The notes: generated from the letters alone by a model not told the origin. A stretch of DNA of 64,000 bases from Sphingomonas sp. (GCF_030145815.1 NZ_JAIXHL010000020.1:30200-94199); one strand, 5' to 3'. Numbered from the stretch's first letter, positions 14,214-26,534 are shown. Program-made: numbers and translations.

Positions 14214-16766
14214 TCAGAAACCGACGACCAGCGAACCCATGAACGTGCGCGGATAGCCGATCTGGACGAACGGAGCGCTCGACGAGGTGATCGTGCCCGC
14301 GCTGTTCGCACCGATGCTCGACAGGTTACCCGAGAAGCCACCGACATAGAGTTCGTCGAAGGCGTTCATCAGGTTGAACTGGAAGTAGGTCTTTTCGCCA
14401 AGACCCGCCCAGTTCAGCTTAACCCGGGCGTGGAAATCGACCAGCGTGTAGGCCGGGGTCTTTGCCGGATACAGGATCGACGCCGGCGTCGGGCCGGTGC
14501 CGGTGCGGATCGGGCTGTTGTCATCGAACACATAGCGCGAACCGGTGCGCTTCACGTTCGAACCGAACGACACGGGACCGATATCGGCGTTGAAGCCGCC
14601 ACCGAAGGTGTAGGTCGGGGCACCCGCTTCGCGCTTGCCGGCGGTCATCGCAAAGATCTGCGTGCCGGTCGTGGTGGTCGCCAGAACGACATTGTCCTGG
14701 ATTTCCGATTCAAGCAGCGAACCGAAGGCGTAGACGCTCAGCTCCGAAATCGGCTGCCAGCTGACGTTGGCATCGACGCCGTACTTCTTCACGCGGCCGA
14801 GGTTACGATAGACGGTACGCTCCAGCTCGGGATCATAGGCCGAAGCCAGACGATCGGTGTAGTTGGTATACCAACCCACGACCTGCGCATGGACCGTCGA
14901 CGAGCGGTAACGCAGACCGGCGTCGAAATTGTCCGTCTTCTCCGGCCGCGGCTGCGCCTGTGCGGCGGTCACCGGGAAGTAGAAGCTGTTGTACAGATTG
15001 TCGGTACCCGGTGCCTGCAGACCCTGCGAGAAGTTGCCGAACGCCGAGATGTTCGAGGTCAGGTCATAGACCAGACCGATGTTCGGCAGCGCCTTCTTGT
15101 AGTTGAAGATGCGCTGCTGCGGTGCCGAGGTCGCGAAGGTACCGACGCCCGGAACGGTCTGGGTCGGGTTGGCCGCGAGCCATGCCGCCTGCGCCGCCGA
15201 ATCGCCGTTGAAGCACTCAACGAAGCCCGATGCGGACGAGGTCGCGCAATAGTTGGTCAGGTTGCGACGCATGAACGGCAAGCGGACGCCCGCATTGACG
15301 GTCAGGTTGCCGAACTCACCGCGATATTCACCGGCGATCTGGTGCAGGATCGCGAACGACAGACGATCACGCTTCTGCAGCGCGCGACCGTTGCGGTCTT
15401 CCAGCGGGTCGTTGACGGGGAACGGATCCCAGGTCGCGCCATTGGCCTGCAGGAAGCCGGTCTCGCCGGTCTGGCGGTGACGCGCGCGGTCATACGAATA
15501 GGCCAGACGCAGCGTGTTCGCATCGTCCAGGGTCCAGCGCAGCGACGCGATCACGCCGATGCGATGGGTCTGGGTCTGGCTGGGGGCCAGCACACGGACC
15601 TGGTCGAGCAGGTCGCCGTCACCGTTCAGGTCGCGACCGAAATAGGGCGAACCGCCGATGTAACCGGTGATCGGCGTGCCACCGGCGTTGAACGTGCCTT
15701 CACGCGCCGTCGCGGTGCCGCCGCCATTCGCCTTAACATACTGGTACGACGGATCGACCGCCAGGACGAGGTTCTCACCGAGGGTGAAGCGCGACGAACC
15801 GCGGATGTTGCCGGTGTTCGACGGGTTGATGCGGCGATCGAATTCCGAACCGCAGCTGTTGGCCGAGTCGGCGAGACCCGGGCGCGGGGTCGCGAGCAAA
15901 CAAGGCGCGATCGAGTAGAAGCGCTCTTCCTTGGTCTGCGGGAAGCGGTTGGGGGTGACCCGGCCGGCGTCGTTGCGCAGCGCAACCGAACCGAAGAAGT
16001 TCTTGCGGTTCACGTCATAGGTGCCGGCGATCGAGACGAAATCGCCATTGTCGCCGAGCGGCTGATACAGACGCGCGTTATACTGCTGGCGGTCGATCTT
16101 GCCTTCGCGATAGAAGGTCGCGCCGCTGGTGACGTTGCTCGCCGAGATGAACGCGCGCAGGCCCGACGAGGTCAGGTTGCCCGTGTCGACCATGCCGAAC
16201 ACACGGAAGAAGCCATATTCGCCAGCCGAACCGACCAGCTTCACACCGAAGTCTTCGCTCGGCACGCGGGTGCGGTAGTTGACGGTCGAGCCGGTCGCAG
16301 CCGCGGTCGGGCTGTCGACGTCGGTGGTGCCGAGGTTGACGCTGACGCGCTCGATGACCTCGATGTCCATCTGCTGGCTGAAATAGAGTGCGTAGTTGCC
16401 CGAATCGTTCAGCGGGATACCATCGACGGTCTGGCTGATGCGATCCGACGAGAAGCCGCGGATCGTCATGGTGCCGCCGGCCGAACCGAACGCGTCGTTG
16501 TTCTGGAAGCTGACGCCCGGCAGGCGGTTGATCACTTCGTTGATCGACTGACCAGGAGCCGACTGCTGGATCGCTTCCGCGCTCAGCTCGGCTTTCGCCT
16601 TGGACGTATCAGGAACGATGGTACCGGCCACGCCCGTCGACACGCTCGAACCGGTGATGACGATTTCGCCTTCGTCGAAATCGACCGAGCCGGTCGACTG
16701 CGCGTGTGCCGCGGCGGGAAAGGCGAGCGCAGCAACAGCCGCGCCGATCAGCAGATGGTTTCGCAT
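14214..16766 (-). CDS. TonB-dependent outer-membrane receptor
   Basis: The 850-residue product starts with a signal peptide (MRNHLLIGAAVAALAFPAAA, cleaved near AHAQ). A TonB-box-like GEIVITGSS follows near residue 33. The plug domain spans about 55-165 (AIQQSAPGQSINEVINRLPG, then GGTMTIRGFSSDRISQTVDG) and the remainder is a 22-strand-type barrel ending in GSLVVGF. Such receptors import iron chelates, sugars or other large ligands using TonB-ExbBD energy. The substrate cannot be read from sequence. It lies 134 bases downstream of ligA on the same strand and ends at a clear terminator. Confidence 0.92.
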   Translation of the reverse strand: MRNHLLIGAAVAALAFPAAAHAQSTGSVDFDEGEIVITGSSVSTGVAGTIVPDTSKAKAELSAEAIQQSAPGQSINEVINRLPGVSFQNNDAFGSAGGTMTIRGFSSDRISQTVDGIPLNDSGNYALYFSQQMDIEVIERVSVNLGTTDVDSPTAAATGSTVNYRTRVPSEDFGVKLVGSAGEYGFFRVFGMVDTGNLTSSGLRAFISASNVTSGATFYREGKIDRQQYNARLYQPLGDNGDFVSIAGTYDVNRKNFFGSVALRNDAGRVTPNRFPQTKEERFYSIAPCLLATPRPGLADSANSCGSEFDRRINPSNTGNIRGSSRFTLGENLVLAVDPSYQYVKANGGGTATAREGTFNAGGTPITGYIGGSPYFGRDLNGDGDLLDQVRVLAPSQTQTHRIGVIASLRWTLDDANTLRLAYSYDRARHRQTGETGFLQANGATWDPFPVNDPLEDRNGRALQKRDRLSFAILHQIAGEYRGEFGNLTVNAGVRLPFMRRNLTNYCATSSASGFVECFNGDSAAQAAWLAANPTQTVPGVGTFATSAPQQRIFNYKKALPNIGLVYDLTSNISAFGNFSQGLQAPGTDNLYNSFYFPVTAAQAQPRPEKTDNFDAGLRYRSSTVHAQVVGWYTNYTDRLASAYDPELERTVYRNLGRVKKYGVDANVSWQPISELSVYAFGSLLESEIQDNVVLATTTTGTQIFAMTAGKREAGAPTYTFGGGFNADIGPVSFGSNVKRTGSRYVFDDNSPIRTGTGPTPASILYPAKTPAYTLVDFHARVKLNWAGLGEKTYFQFNLMNAFDELYVGGFSGNLSSIGANSAGTITSSSAPFVQIGYPRTFMGSLVVGF

Positions 16767-16900
16767 TATAGTCCCCTTAGGATAGGCTGTTCAAAGCCTA
16801 CGCGAGCGGTGTCGTTCACCGTCTTACGCTGCCCCATGGGGATGCTTCTTTGCGGAAATGTTACAGTCGTTTCAAGTGATTTGTGCGTTGCAAAAAAGCA

Positions 16901-19054
<2,154 letters not shown>

Positions 19055-21186
19055 TCACTTCACCTTCAACTGGTCCAGCGCGAACGCCAGATATTCCGCC
19101 TGTTCCTTGAACCGCTCGAACCGCCCCGACTTGCCGCCATGGCCGGCTTCCATGTTCGTGCGGAAGATCAGCGGGTTGGTGTCGGTCTTCAGCGTGCGCA
19201 GGCGCGCGACATATTTGGCCGGCTCATAATATTGCACCTGGCTGTCCCACAGCCCGGTGCCGACAAAGATCGCCGGATACGCCCCGCGCTTCAGCTGATC
19301 ATAGGGCGAGTAGCTGAGCATATAGTCATAGCTCGCCTTGTTCTCCGGATTGCCCCATTCGTCATATTCGCCCGTCGTCAGCGGGATCGTGGGATCGAGC
19401 ATCGTCGTCACCACATCGACGAACGGCATCAGGCTGACGATCGCGCCATAATCCTGCGGCGCCATGTTGGTGATGCCGCCCATCAGCAGCCCGCCGGCGC
19501 TTCCGCCCATCGCCGCGACGCGACCCTTCTTCGCATAGCCCTGATCGACCAGATACCGGGTCACGTCGATGAAATCGGTGAAGCTGTTCTTCTTGTTGAA
19601 CATCCGCCCCTGATCATACCAGGCGCGGCCCATTTCCTGCCCGCCGCGGATATGCGCGATGGCGTAAACCATGCCCCGGTCGAGCAGGCTCGGCAGCATC
19701 GGCGAAAAGCCCGGATCGGTCGAATAGCCATAGCTGCCATAGGCGTACTGGAACAGCGGCGCAGTGCCGTCCTTCTTGAAGCCCTTGGCATAGACGAGGC
19801 TCACCGGCACCTTCGTCCCGTCGCGCGCGGTCGCCCACACCCGCTCGGTCACGTACTTGCTCGCGTCATAGCCCGGCACCGGCGTGACCTTCAGCGTCCG
19901 CCGCTCGCCGGTCTTCATATTCGCCTCGATCACCGTCGACGGCGTGGTCAGCGAATTATAGGTATAGCGGACCCAGTCGGTCGCGGTCTCGGCATTGGTG
20001 CTCAGCCCCATGGAGTAGGCCGGCTCGTCCGCCGCGACAAAGCTCGACTTGCCATCATTGCCCAGCAGCCGCAGCCGCTTGTTGCCGCCCGATCGCTCCT
20101 CGATCGCCAGATAGTGATCGAACGGCTGCACCCCCTCGATGAACACATCGGCGCTGTGCGGCACCAGATCCTTCCACCCGCCTTGCCCGCGCCGGTCGCG
20201 CTGTCGGCGACGGTCATCAGCCGGTAGTTCGGCGCGTTCCAGTTGGTGCGGATCACCCAGCGATTGTCGACATGGTCCGCGCCGTACAGAAAGTCGGTCT
20301 CGCGCGGCGCGATCACCGTGAAATTCGTCGGGTTGGCGACCGGCGCGCAACGCTGCTCGTCGCTCACCGTCTTGCCCGAATAGATACAGATGAACTTCTC
20401 CGAACTCGTCGTCCCCAGCCCGAGCGAATAGGTGTCGTCCTTCTCCTCATAGACCAGCCGGTCGGCGCTCGCCGGCGTGCCCAGCACATGCGCCTTTACC
20501 CGCTTGCCCAGCAGGGTGACCGGATCCTTCTCGATGTAGAAAATCGTCTTGTTGTCCCCGGCCCAGGCGAACCCCGCCTGCACATTGGGAATCGAATCCT
20601 CCAGCGTCTTGCCGGTGGTCAGGTCCTTGACCTTGAGCACGAACTGCCGCCGCCCGACCTTGTCCTCGGCATAAGCGAGCAGGCGGTTGTCGGGGCTGAC
20701 CTGACGGCTTCCGATCTGAAAGAAATTAGCGCCCTTGGCCATCTCCGGCTGGTTGAGGATGATTTCCTCGGGCGCCTCCATGCTGCCCTTGCGCCGCGCG
20801 ACGATCGGATAGCTGCCACCGACCTCGTAGCGCGTGTAATAGTAATATCCGTTGTCGAGATAGGGGACGCTGCTGTCGTCCTGCTTGATGCGGCCCGTAA
20901 TCTCCGTGAACAGCGCCTCCTGCATCGGCTTGGTCGGGGCGAGCACCGCATCGGCATAGGCGTTTTCGGCGGTGAGATAGGCGAGCATCTCCGGGTTCTT
21001 GCGCGTGTCGTCGCGCAGCCAGTAATATTCATCCTCGCGCACCGCGCCGAACGGCGCCTTCACCTGATGCGGCTTCTTTGCGGCGACCGGCGGCTTTGGC
21101 GGCGCGCTCGGCGCATCCTGCGCGGCGAGCGGCGTGGCGGCGAGAATCAGCCCGACCGCGGCGATGCGGTGAAACGAACGAACCAT
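19055..21186 (-). pseudogene. ptrB: oligopeptidase B (S9A family), frameshifted
   Basis: Two minus-strand frames together make one full-length S9 prolyl-oligopeptidase-type enzyme with a signal peptide (MVRSFHRIAAVGLILAATPL). The first frame (from 21186) carries the beta-propeller part. The second (to 19055) carries the hydrolase part with the nucleophile in MGGSAGGLLMG, the Asp region near TGLWDSQVQY and the His in EAGHGG. The frame changes near 20180, where the coding strand reads GGCAAGGCGGG; one extra G would restore GKGGWKDLVPH. It is either a real one-base deletion or a sequencing error. The catalytic half alone would not make a normal enzyme. Confidence 0.85.
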
Positions 21187-21333
21187 GCGAATCCCCTTGA
21201 AATTCTTGGGCCCAAGCCTGCGGCAAAGCCCGCCGCGCATCAAGCTGTCCCGGATTGGTTACTGCCGTATTCTCCGTGCTTGAGCCGTGCTGCCGCGCAA
21301 TGCTAAGCCCCGTGCACCGGGGAGGGGTTTCTG

Positions 21334-21798
21334 GTGAATGACCATGCGATGCGTGCGTCCGCGCCGCATTACGATACGACGCTCGACCGTGCGGGCCTGG
21401 CGCTGGCGCTGGGCGGCGCATTGGGCGGTATCGTCGTGCTGCTGCTGGTGTTCGCGGCGGGGCAGCGCGAGCTTGCGTCGCTCGGCGCGGCGTGGGTGCT
21501 CGGCACGATCTTCTCGGCACTCGGTATCGCCGGGGCAGGGGGGCCGCTGTGGCTGGTCCTCCACCTCGCCGGCTATCGCCGCGCCTGGCACGCCGCCGCG
21601 CTCGGCGCGCTGATCTCACTCGTCCTATTCGTCGGCGCGCAAACCTACGGCTTCGGCTTCCTCGCCGTCCCCGCGAGCGATCTGCGTACCACCCTGTTCC
21701 GCTGGATCAGCGCGCTCGGCACCAGCGCACTGCTTGCAATCGTCGCCGCGGGGATCGCACTGGCGATGTGGCGCGTCGCGTATCGCCGGGTGATGTGA
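21334..21798 (+). CDS. small multi-pass membrane protein
   Basis: A GTG start at 21334 follows GGAGGGG at a good distance. The 154-residue product has four predicted transmembrane helices (about 18-42, 50-75, 87-107 and 122-145) and a short polar N-terminus. No family motif is recognised. It is alone on the plus strand, divergent from the oligopeptidase gene, and is followed within nine bases by an inverted-repeat element. Confidence 0.6.
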   Translation: MNDHAMRASAPHYDTTLDRAGLALALGGALGGIVVLLLVFAAGQRELASLGAAWVLGTIFSALGIAGAGGPLWLVLHLAGYRRAWHAAALGALISLVLFVGAQTYGFGFLAVPASDLRTTLFRWISALGTSALLAIVAAGIALAMWRVAYRRVM

Positions 21799-21806
21799 CT
21801 TTCTAT

Positions 21807-21930
21807 CCTCCCCCGCCAGGGGGAGGTGGCATGCGCAGCATGACGGAGGGGGAGGAAGCACGACGTCGAGAGGGCGCAGCCGTCCTCGCCCTCCGTCGCC
21901 TTCGGCGCCACCTCCCCCTGGCGGGGGAGG
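21807..21930. repeat. 124-bp element with perfect 24-bp terminal inverted repeats
   Basis: Arms 21807-21830 and 21907-21930 are exact reverse complements, with 76 bases between them. Each arm contains a CCTCCCCC...GGGGGAGG near-palindrome. It sits between the convergent ends of the membrane-protein and lipoprotein genes and could fold into a long hairpin. This is a REP-pair or MITE-like dispersed element with no coding content. Confidence 0.85.
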
Positions 21931-21942
21931 ATTGCTTAGATG

Positions 21943-22497
21943 CTACGCCTTCGTCCCCGGACAATCGCCGACCCGCTTGCCGGTCGTCTTCGCCTTGATC
22001 TTCATCGTCCGCGCGCCGCCCGGCATCGTCGTTTCCATTTCATTGTCGATCGCAAAGTCGTCGTCGCTGAAAGTCCCGCTAATCTTCATCGTCATCTTCC
22101 CGGTGTCGGCGTCGCACACCAGCGTCCCGTCGATCTTCCCACCGGCCATGTTGAATGTCTCATAGGTGCAGCGCCCCTTGCTCTGCGCCAGCACTTCGGC
22201 CGGAGGCGACTTGGCCTGTTCGGGCGTCACGCAATTTTTTCCGACCTGCTTCTGCTGAAGCATCAGCTTGGTCATCTCGTCCTTCATCCGCCCTTCAAGA
22301 CCAGGAATGTCGATCGAAACCGTCTCGACCGTCGTCTCCCACTCCCCTGGATTGAACCGCGCCCCACCCGCCGCATCGACCTTGGCAGCGACCTCCTCGG
22401 GCGAGGCATTGGTGACGGACACGTCCCCGCTGCCACAGGCGGCGACCGCGAGCGGGAGGGCAAGGGCGACAATGGCGGCGAAGGCCGGGACACGCAT
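21943..22497 (-). CDS. DUF3617-type lipoprotein
   Basis: The start at 22497 follows a GAGAGGAG ribosome site. The 184-residue product has a lipoprotein signal (MRVPAFAAIVALALPLAVAA, then Cys at residue 21). The body follows the DUF3617 pattern: PGEWETTVET early, CVTPEQA in the middle, GRCTYETFNMAGGKIDGTLVC later, and a closing SGTFSDDDF/ETTMPGG segment. These are envelope proteins of unknown role in proteobacteria. A LexA-type operator lies 76 bases upstream, so damage control of this gene is possible. Confidence 0.75.
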   Translation of the reverse strand: MRVPAFAAIVALALPLAVAACGSGDVSVTNASPEEVAAKVDAAGGARFNPGEWETTVETVSIDIPGLEGRMKDEMTKLMLQQKQVGKNCVTPEQAKSPPAEVLAQSKGRCTYETFNMAGGKIDGTLVCDADTGKMTMKISGTFSDDDFAIDNEMETTMPGGARTMKIKAKTTGKRVGDCPGTKA

Positions 22498-22572
22498 GAG
22501 CAGGCTCCTCTCGGTTTCGGAACGATGCTGAACTCTTGCGGGGCAGAGGGCAACAGACAAAACGCTACTTAT

Positions 22573-22587
22573 GTTCTTTATTTGTTC
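22573..22587 (+). promoter_or_regulatory. LexA-type operator between the lipoprotein gene and uvrB
   Basis: GTTCTTTATTTGTTC is an exact GTTC-N7-GTTC alphaproteobacterial LexA box. It lies 76 bases before the DUF3617 gene (minus strand) and 341 bases before uvrB (plus strand). uvrB is a classic SOS gene, but the site is unusually far from its start codon. The lipoprotein or a long uvrB leader are both possible targets. Confidence 0.7.
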
Positions 22588-22715
22588 CATCATCCGTGCT
22601 AATGGGGATTGGGAGGTTTCATCCATGTGCGCAGCATCATTTTCAGGCTTTCCGGCAAGTCCGATCACGGCGTCCTCAACAAGACATCTGGGTGTTGCTT
22701 ATGTGTGCGATGGTC

Positions 22716-22868
22716 GACGCATTCCTGTAGCGTTGGTGTCGCGTCGCCGTTGTCTCGATGGCGCGTCGAAGTCGCGCAGGTGTCGCGTGACCGTCGCGTC
22801 CCGGTCGCATCGGCAGCGGCGGCGTCTGGGGAACCGCCCGCAACCCGCGCGTTTTTGTCCGCATCGTC
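22716..22868 (+). repeat. 11-bp-phased GTCGC array with conserved tail, upstream of uvrB
   Basis: Units start every 11 bases from 22716 to 22804. GTCGC is exact at 22738, 22771, 22782, 22793 and 22804 and degenerate at 22716 (GACGC), 22727 (GTAGC), 22749 (GTTGT) and 22760 (GGCGC). A tail at 22856-22868 (TGTCCGCATCGTC) matches the tail after the cold-shock-gene array at 12 of 13 positions. The rest of the 430-base gap before uvrB holds the LexA box and no credible gene. Confidence 0.75.
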
Positions 22869-22927
22869 TGTCCGCCTGACAGCCGCGACCCATTTGCACC
22901 CCGATCCGAAGGCCCCATATTCCCGCC

Positions 22928-25117
22928 ATGGCGATCCAGATACGCACCAGCCTTGCCGAACCCGAAACTGGCCCCGGCTTCGTTCCCCACCGCCCGAACC
23001 GCCCCGAAAAGAGCGAGGGCGGGCGGCCGTTCAAGCTGGTCAGCGACTATGAACCCGCCGGCGACCAGCCGACCGCGATCAGGGAACTGACCGAAGCGGC
23101 CTTGGCCGGCGAGCGCGATCAGGTGCTGCTCGGCGTCACCGGCTCGGGCAAGACCTTCACCATGGCGAGCGTGATCAACAACCTCCAGCGCCCGGCGCTG
23201 ATCCTCGCCCCCAACAAGATCCTTGCCGCTCAGCTCTATGGCGAATTCAAGAGCTTCTTCCCCGAAAACGCGGTCGAATATTTCGTCAGCTATTACGACT
23301 ATTACCAGCCTGAGGCGTACGTCCCCCGCAGCGACACCTACATCGAGAAGGAAAGCTCGGTGAACGAGGCGATCGACCGGATGCGCCACTCGGCCACCCG
23401 CTCGCTGCTCGAACGCGACGACGTCATCATCGTCGCCTCGGTCTCCTGCCTCTACGGTATCGGTTCGGTCGAAACCTATTCAGCGATGATCTTCGACCTC
23501 AAAAAGGGCCAGGTCGCCGACCAGCGGGAGATCATCCGCAAGCTGGTCGCGCTGCAATACAAACGCAACGACGCCGCCTTTGCCCGCGGCAATTTCCGGG
23601 TCCGCGGCGACAGTCTCGAAATCTTCCCCTCGCACTATGAAGACACCGCCTGGCGGATCAGCTTCTTCGGCGACGATATCGAGGAGATTACCGAGTTCGA
23701 TCCGCTGACCGGATCGAAGGTCGCGAACCTCGACAGCATCCGCGTCTATGCCAACTCGCACCACGTCACCCCCGGACCGACGCTCAAACAGGCGATGGAG
23801 GCGATCAAGCACGAGCTCGCCGAGCGGCTGAAGGAGTTGCACATCGAGGGCAAGCTGCTCGAAGCGCAGCGGCTGGAGCAGCGCACCAATTTCGACCTCG
23901 AGATGATCGCCGCGACCGGAAGCTGCGCGGGGATCGAGAATTACAGCCGCTTCCTCACCGGCCGCCTGCCGGGCGAGCCGCCGCCGACCCTGTTCGAATA
24001 TCTCCCCGAAAATGCGGTACTGTTCGTCGACGAAAGCCACCAGACGGTGCCGCAGATCGGCGCGATGGCGCGCGGCGACCATCGGCGCAAGATCACGCTC
24101 GCCGAATATGGCTTCCGACTGCCCAGCTGCATCGACAACCGCCCGCTGCGCTTCAACGAATGGGATGCGATGCGGCCGCAGACCGTCAGCGTCTCGGCAA
24201 CACCCGGCGGCTGGGAGATGGAGCAGACGGGCGGCGTGTTCTCGGAGCAGGTGATCCGCCCCACCGGCCTGATCGATCCGCCGGTCGAGATCAAGCCGGT
24301 CGAGGAACAGGTCCAGGACCTGATCGTCGAATGCCGCAAGACGGCGGAGCTGGGCTACCGCACCCTCGTCACCACGCTGACCAAGCGCATGGCCGAGGAC
24401 CTCACCGAATATATGCACGAAGCGGGAATCAAGGTCCGCTACATGCACAGCGACGTCGAGACGCTGGAGCGTATCGAGCTGATCCGCGACCTGCGCATGG
24501 GCGTCTATGACGTTCTGATCGGTATCAACCTGCTCCGCGAAGGCCTTGATATTCCTGAGTGCGGCCTCGTCGCGATCCTCGATGCGGACAAGGAAGGGTT
24601 CCTGCGTTCCGAAACCTCGTTGATCCAGACGATCGGCCGCGCCGCGCGCAACGTCGATGGCCGCGTGATCCTCTATGCCGATCGCATCACCGGCAGCATG
24701 GAGCGCGCGCTCAACGAAACCAGCCGCCGACGCGAGAAGCAGGAGGCGTATAACCGCGAACACGGCATCACTCCGACCACGATCAAGCGCAACATTGGCG
24801 ACATCATCGCCCATGTCGCGTCGAAAGATCAGGTCACGGTGGAGATTGAGGACGGCCCCGCCCACATGGTCGGCCACAACCTCCGCGCCTATATCGAGGA
24901 ACTCGAAAAGAAGATGCGCAACGCCGCCGCGAACCTGGAGTTCGAAGAAGCCGGCCGCCTCCGCGACGAAATCCGTTCGTTGGAAGCCGAAGAACTCGGC
25001 CTCCCCACCGGCGACCGCAAGGCCCCGGTCATGGGCCGCAGCAACGAAGGCAAGCCCGGCACGCGCAAGACCCGCTTCGGCAAAGTGCAGCGCAAATGGG
25101 GCGGGGGGAAGCGGTGA
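22928..25117 (+). CDS. uvrB: excinuclease ABC subunit B
   Basis: UvrB is the helicase-like damage-verification subunit of nucleotide excision repair, working between UvrA and UvrC. The 729-residue product has Walker [11 protein letters not shown] (about 70), the beta-hairpin region [12 protein letters not shown], the DEAD-type VDESH motif (about 363), motif [21 protein letters not shown] and a C-terminal UVR coiled-coil ([20 protein letters not shown]). It ends in a basic tail. Residues 1-35 form a slightly extended Pro-rich N-terminus. The upstream gap carries a LexA box and a phased repeat array. Confidence 0.97.
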   Translation: MAIQIRTSLAEPETGPGFVPHRPNRPEKSEGGRPFKLVSDYEPAGDQPTAIRELTEAALAGERDQVLLGVTGSGKTFTMASVINNLQRPALILAPNKILAAQLYGEFKSFFPENAVEYFVSYYDYYQPEAYVPRSDTYIEKESSVNEAIDRMRHSATRSLLERDDVIIVASVSCLYGIGSVETYSAMIFDLKKGQVADQREIIRKLVALQYKRNDAAFARGNFRVRGDSLEIFPSHYEDTAWRISFFGDDIEEITEFDPLTGSKVANLDSIRVYANSHHVTPGPTLKQAMEAIKHELAERLKELHIEGKLLEAQRLEQRTNFDLEMIAATGSCAGIENYSRFLTGRLPGEPPPTLFEYLPENAVLFVDESHQTVPQIGAMARGDHRRKITLAEYGFRLPSCIDNRPLRFNEWDAMRPQTVSVSATPGGWEMEQTGGVFSEQVIRPTGLIDPPVEIKPVEEQVQDLIVECRKTAELGYRTLVTTLTKRMAEDLTEYMHEAGIKVRYMHSDVETLERIELIRDLRMGVYDVLIGINLLREGLDIPECGLVAILDADKEGFLRSETSLIQTIGRAARNVDGRVILYADRITGSMERALNETSRRREKQEAYNREHGITPTTIKRNIGDIIAHVASKDQVTVEIEDGPAHMVGHNLRAYIEELEKKMRNAAANLEFEEAGRLRDEIRSLEAEELGLPTGDRKAPVMGRSNEGKPGTRKTRFGKVQRKWGGGKR

Positions 25118-25158
25118 CCCGGTTGAGCCGCGCGGCCCCTTCGCCCATAAGGCGCGCC

Positions 25159-25695
25159 ATGCGTTTCATTCCCCTGCTCGCCGCGTCGGTCGCTCTCGCC
25201 AGCTGCTCCAATGTCGTGCCCCCGGCCCCTGCTCCGGCCCCGCCACCGCCGCGTCCGGTGCCGACCCCGGCGCCGGCCCCGGCACCCGCACCGCCCCCCG
25301 CGAGCAGCGACTGGCGCGATTGGCCCGCATCGCCGGGTAACTGGACCTGGCGGCGCGAAGGGCAGGGGACGATCGCGTCGTTCGGCCTGCGCGCCGATCA
25401 GCCCGAACTCTCGCTGCGCTGCGACCGCGCGAAGCGCCAGATCCAGATCGCACGTCGCGGCGAGACGCCCGGTCCAGTAACGATCCGCACCTCGACCACT
25501 GCGCGCGGCCTCAGCGCCTGGCCAACGCCAGGCGCTCAGCCCTATATGGCGGTGACGCTGGCGGCGAACGATCCGATCCTCGACGCGATGGGCTATAGCC
25601 GTGGCCGGTTCATCGTCGAGATGCCCCCGCTCGCGCCTTTGGTCGTGCCGACCTGGGCCGAAGTGCAGCGGGTGGTGGAGGATTGCCGGGGCTGA
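25159..25695 (+). CDS. Pro-rich lipoprotein
   Basis: The ATG at 25159 was chosen because it opens a lipoprotein signal (MRFIPLLAASVALAS, then Cys16). After it comes a Pro/Ala linker (PPAPAPAPPPPRPVPTPAPA) and a compact domain of about 125 residues with two Cys residues (LRCDRAK and VEDCRG) that may form a disulfide in the periplasm. It lies 41 bases after uvrB and could be cotranscribed. No function is recognised. Confidence 0.65.
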   Translation: MRFIPLLAASVALASCSNVVPPAPAPAPPPPRPVPTPAPAPAPAPPPASSDWRDWPASPGNWTWRREGQGTIASFGLRADQPELSLRCDRAKRQIQIARRGETPGPVTIRTSTTARGLSAWPTPGAQPYMAVTLAANDPILDAMGYSRGRFIVEMPPLAPLVVPTWAEVQRVVEDCRG

Positions 25696-25781
25696 TCGAC
25701 CAGCCGTCGTTTCGCTTCGACCGACGACGTGTCCTATGCGACCAACACGGTGCATGATCTCCGCTTTGAAGCGGAGGATAT

Positions 25782-26534
25782 ATGACCCGTTGGATCGCCG
25801 CTGCGCTGGCTATCAGCTTGTGTCCCGCCGCCGCATCGGCCCAGACCGATGTCCAGTCCGCCGTCGCTGCGCCGGGCCGCCCCGCCGATCAGGTCGCGCT
25901 GGATGCGGGCCGCAAGCCCGCTGAAGTCCTTGCCTTTCTCGGCCTCAAGTCCGGCGATGTCGCTGCGGACATCATGGCCGGAAGCGGCTATTATACCGAG
26001 ATCATGGCCCGCGCCGTTGGGCCGAAGGGCAAGGTGATCGCCGTCGAGCCCGAGCAATTCTATACCGGCCAGCCCAAGGCGATCGCCGCCTGGGACGCGC
26101 TCGAGGCCCGCGCCGCAAATGTGGAACTGGCGGTCGGCCCGTTCGGCACCCTCGCCGCCGCCCCCGCATCGCTCGACTTCACCCTGATGCACCTCGTCTA
26201 TCACGACCTCTATTGGGAGAGCGCCAAGTACAAGGTGCCGCGCGTCGATCCGTCGGCGTTCCTGAAGTCGCTCTTCGCCGCGACCAAGCCGGGCGGGATC
26301 GTCGGAGTGGTCGATCATGTCGGCGCAGCCGGAGACACCCGTGCCATCGTCGATACGCTTCACCGCATCGACCCCGCGGTGATCAAGGCCGATTTCAAGG
26401 CGGCCGGATTCGTGTTGGAGGCCGAAAGTCCGCTGCTCCGCGCGGCGGACGACGATATCGCGAAGCTGGTGTTCGACCCCGCAGTGCGCGGCAAGACCGA
26501 TCGGGTCGTCTATCGATTTCGTAAGCCCGGCTGA
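25782..26534 (+). CDS. exported class I methyltransferase-like protein
   Basis: A signal peptide (MTRWIAAALAISLCPAAASA, cleaved near SAQT) precedes a Rossmann methyltransferase fold. Motif I is DIMAGSGYYTEIMARAVG (about 63-80), and the acidic strand-2 end is IAVEPEQF. The later segment PGGIVGVVDHVG matches motif III/IV spacing. Class I methyltransferases normally use cytoplasmic S-adenosylmethionine, so an exported member is curious. Several proteobacterial proteins of this type carry a signal peptide; their substrates are unknown. The plus-strand RNA candidate lies downstream. Confidence 0.8.
   Translation: MTRWIAAALAISLCPAAASAQTDVQSAVAAPGRPADQVALDAGRKPAEVLAFLGLKSGDVAADIMAGSGYYTEIMARAVGPKGKVIAVEPEQFYTGQPKAIAAWDALEARAANVELAVGPFGTLAAAPASLDFTLMHLVYHDLYWESAKYKVPRVDPSAFLKSLFAATKPGGIVGVVDHVGAAGDTRAIVDTLHRIDPAVIKADFKAAGFVLEAESPLLRAADDDIAKLVFDPAVRGKTDRVVYRFRKPG

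Noticed and set aside
22609..23052. Plus-strand gene downstream of the LexA box and before uvrB
   Set aside because: The frame overlaps the start of uvrB in another frame, contains the phased array and has no ribosome site or protein-like composition.
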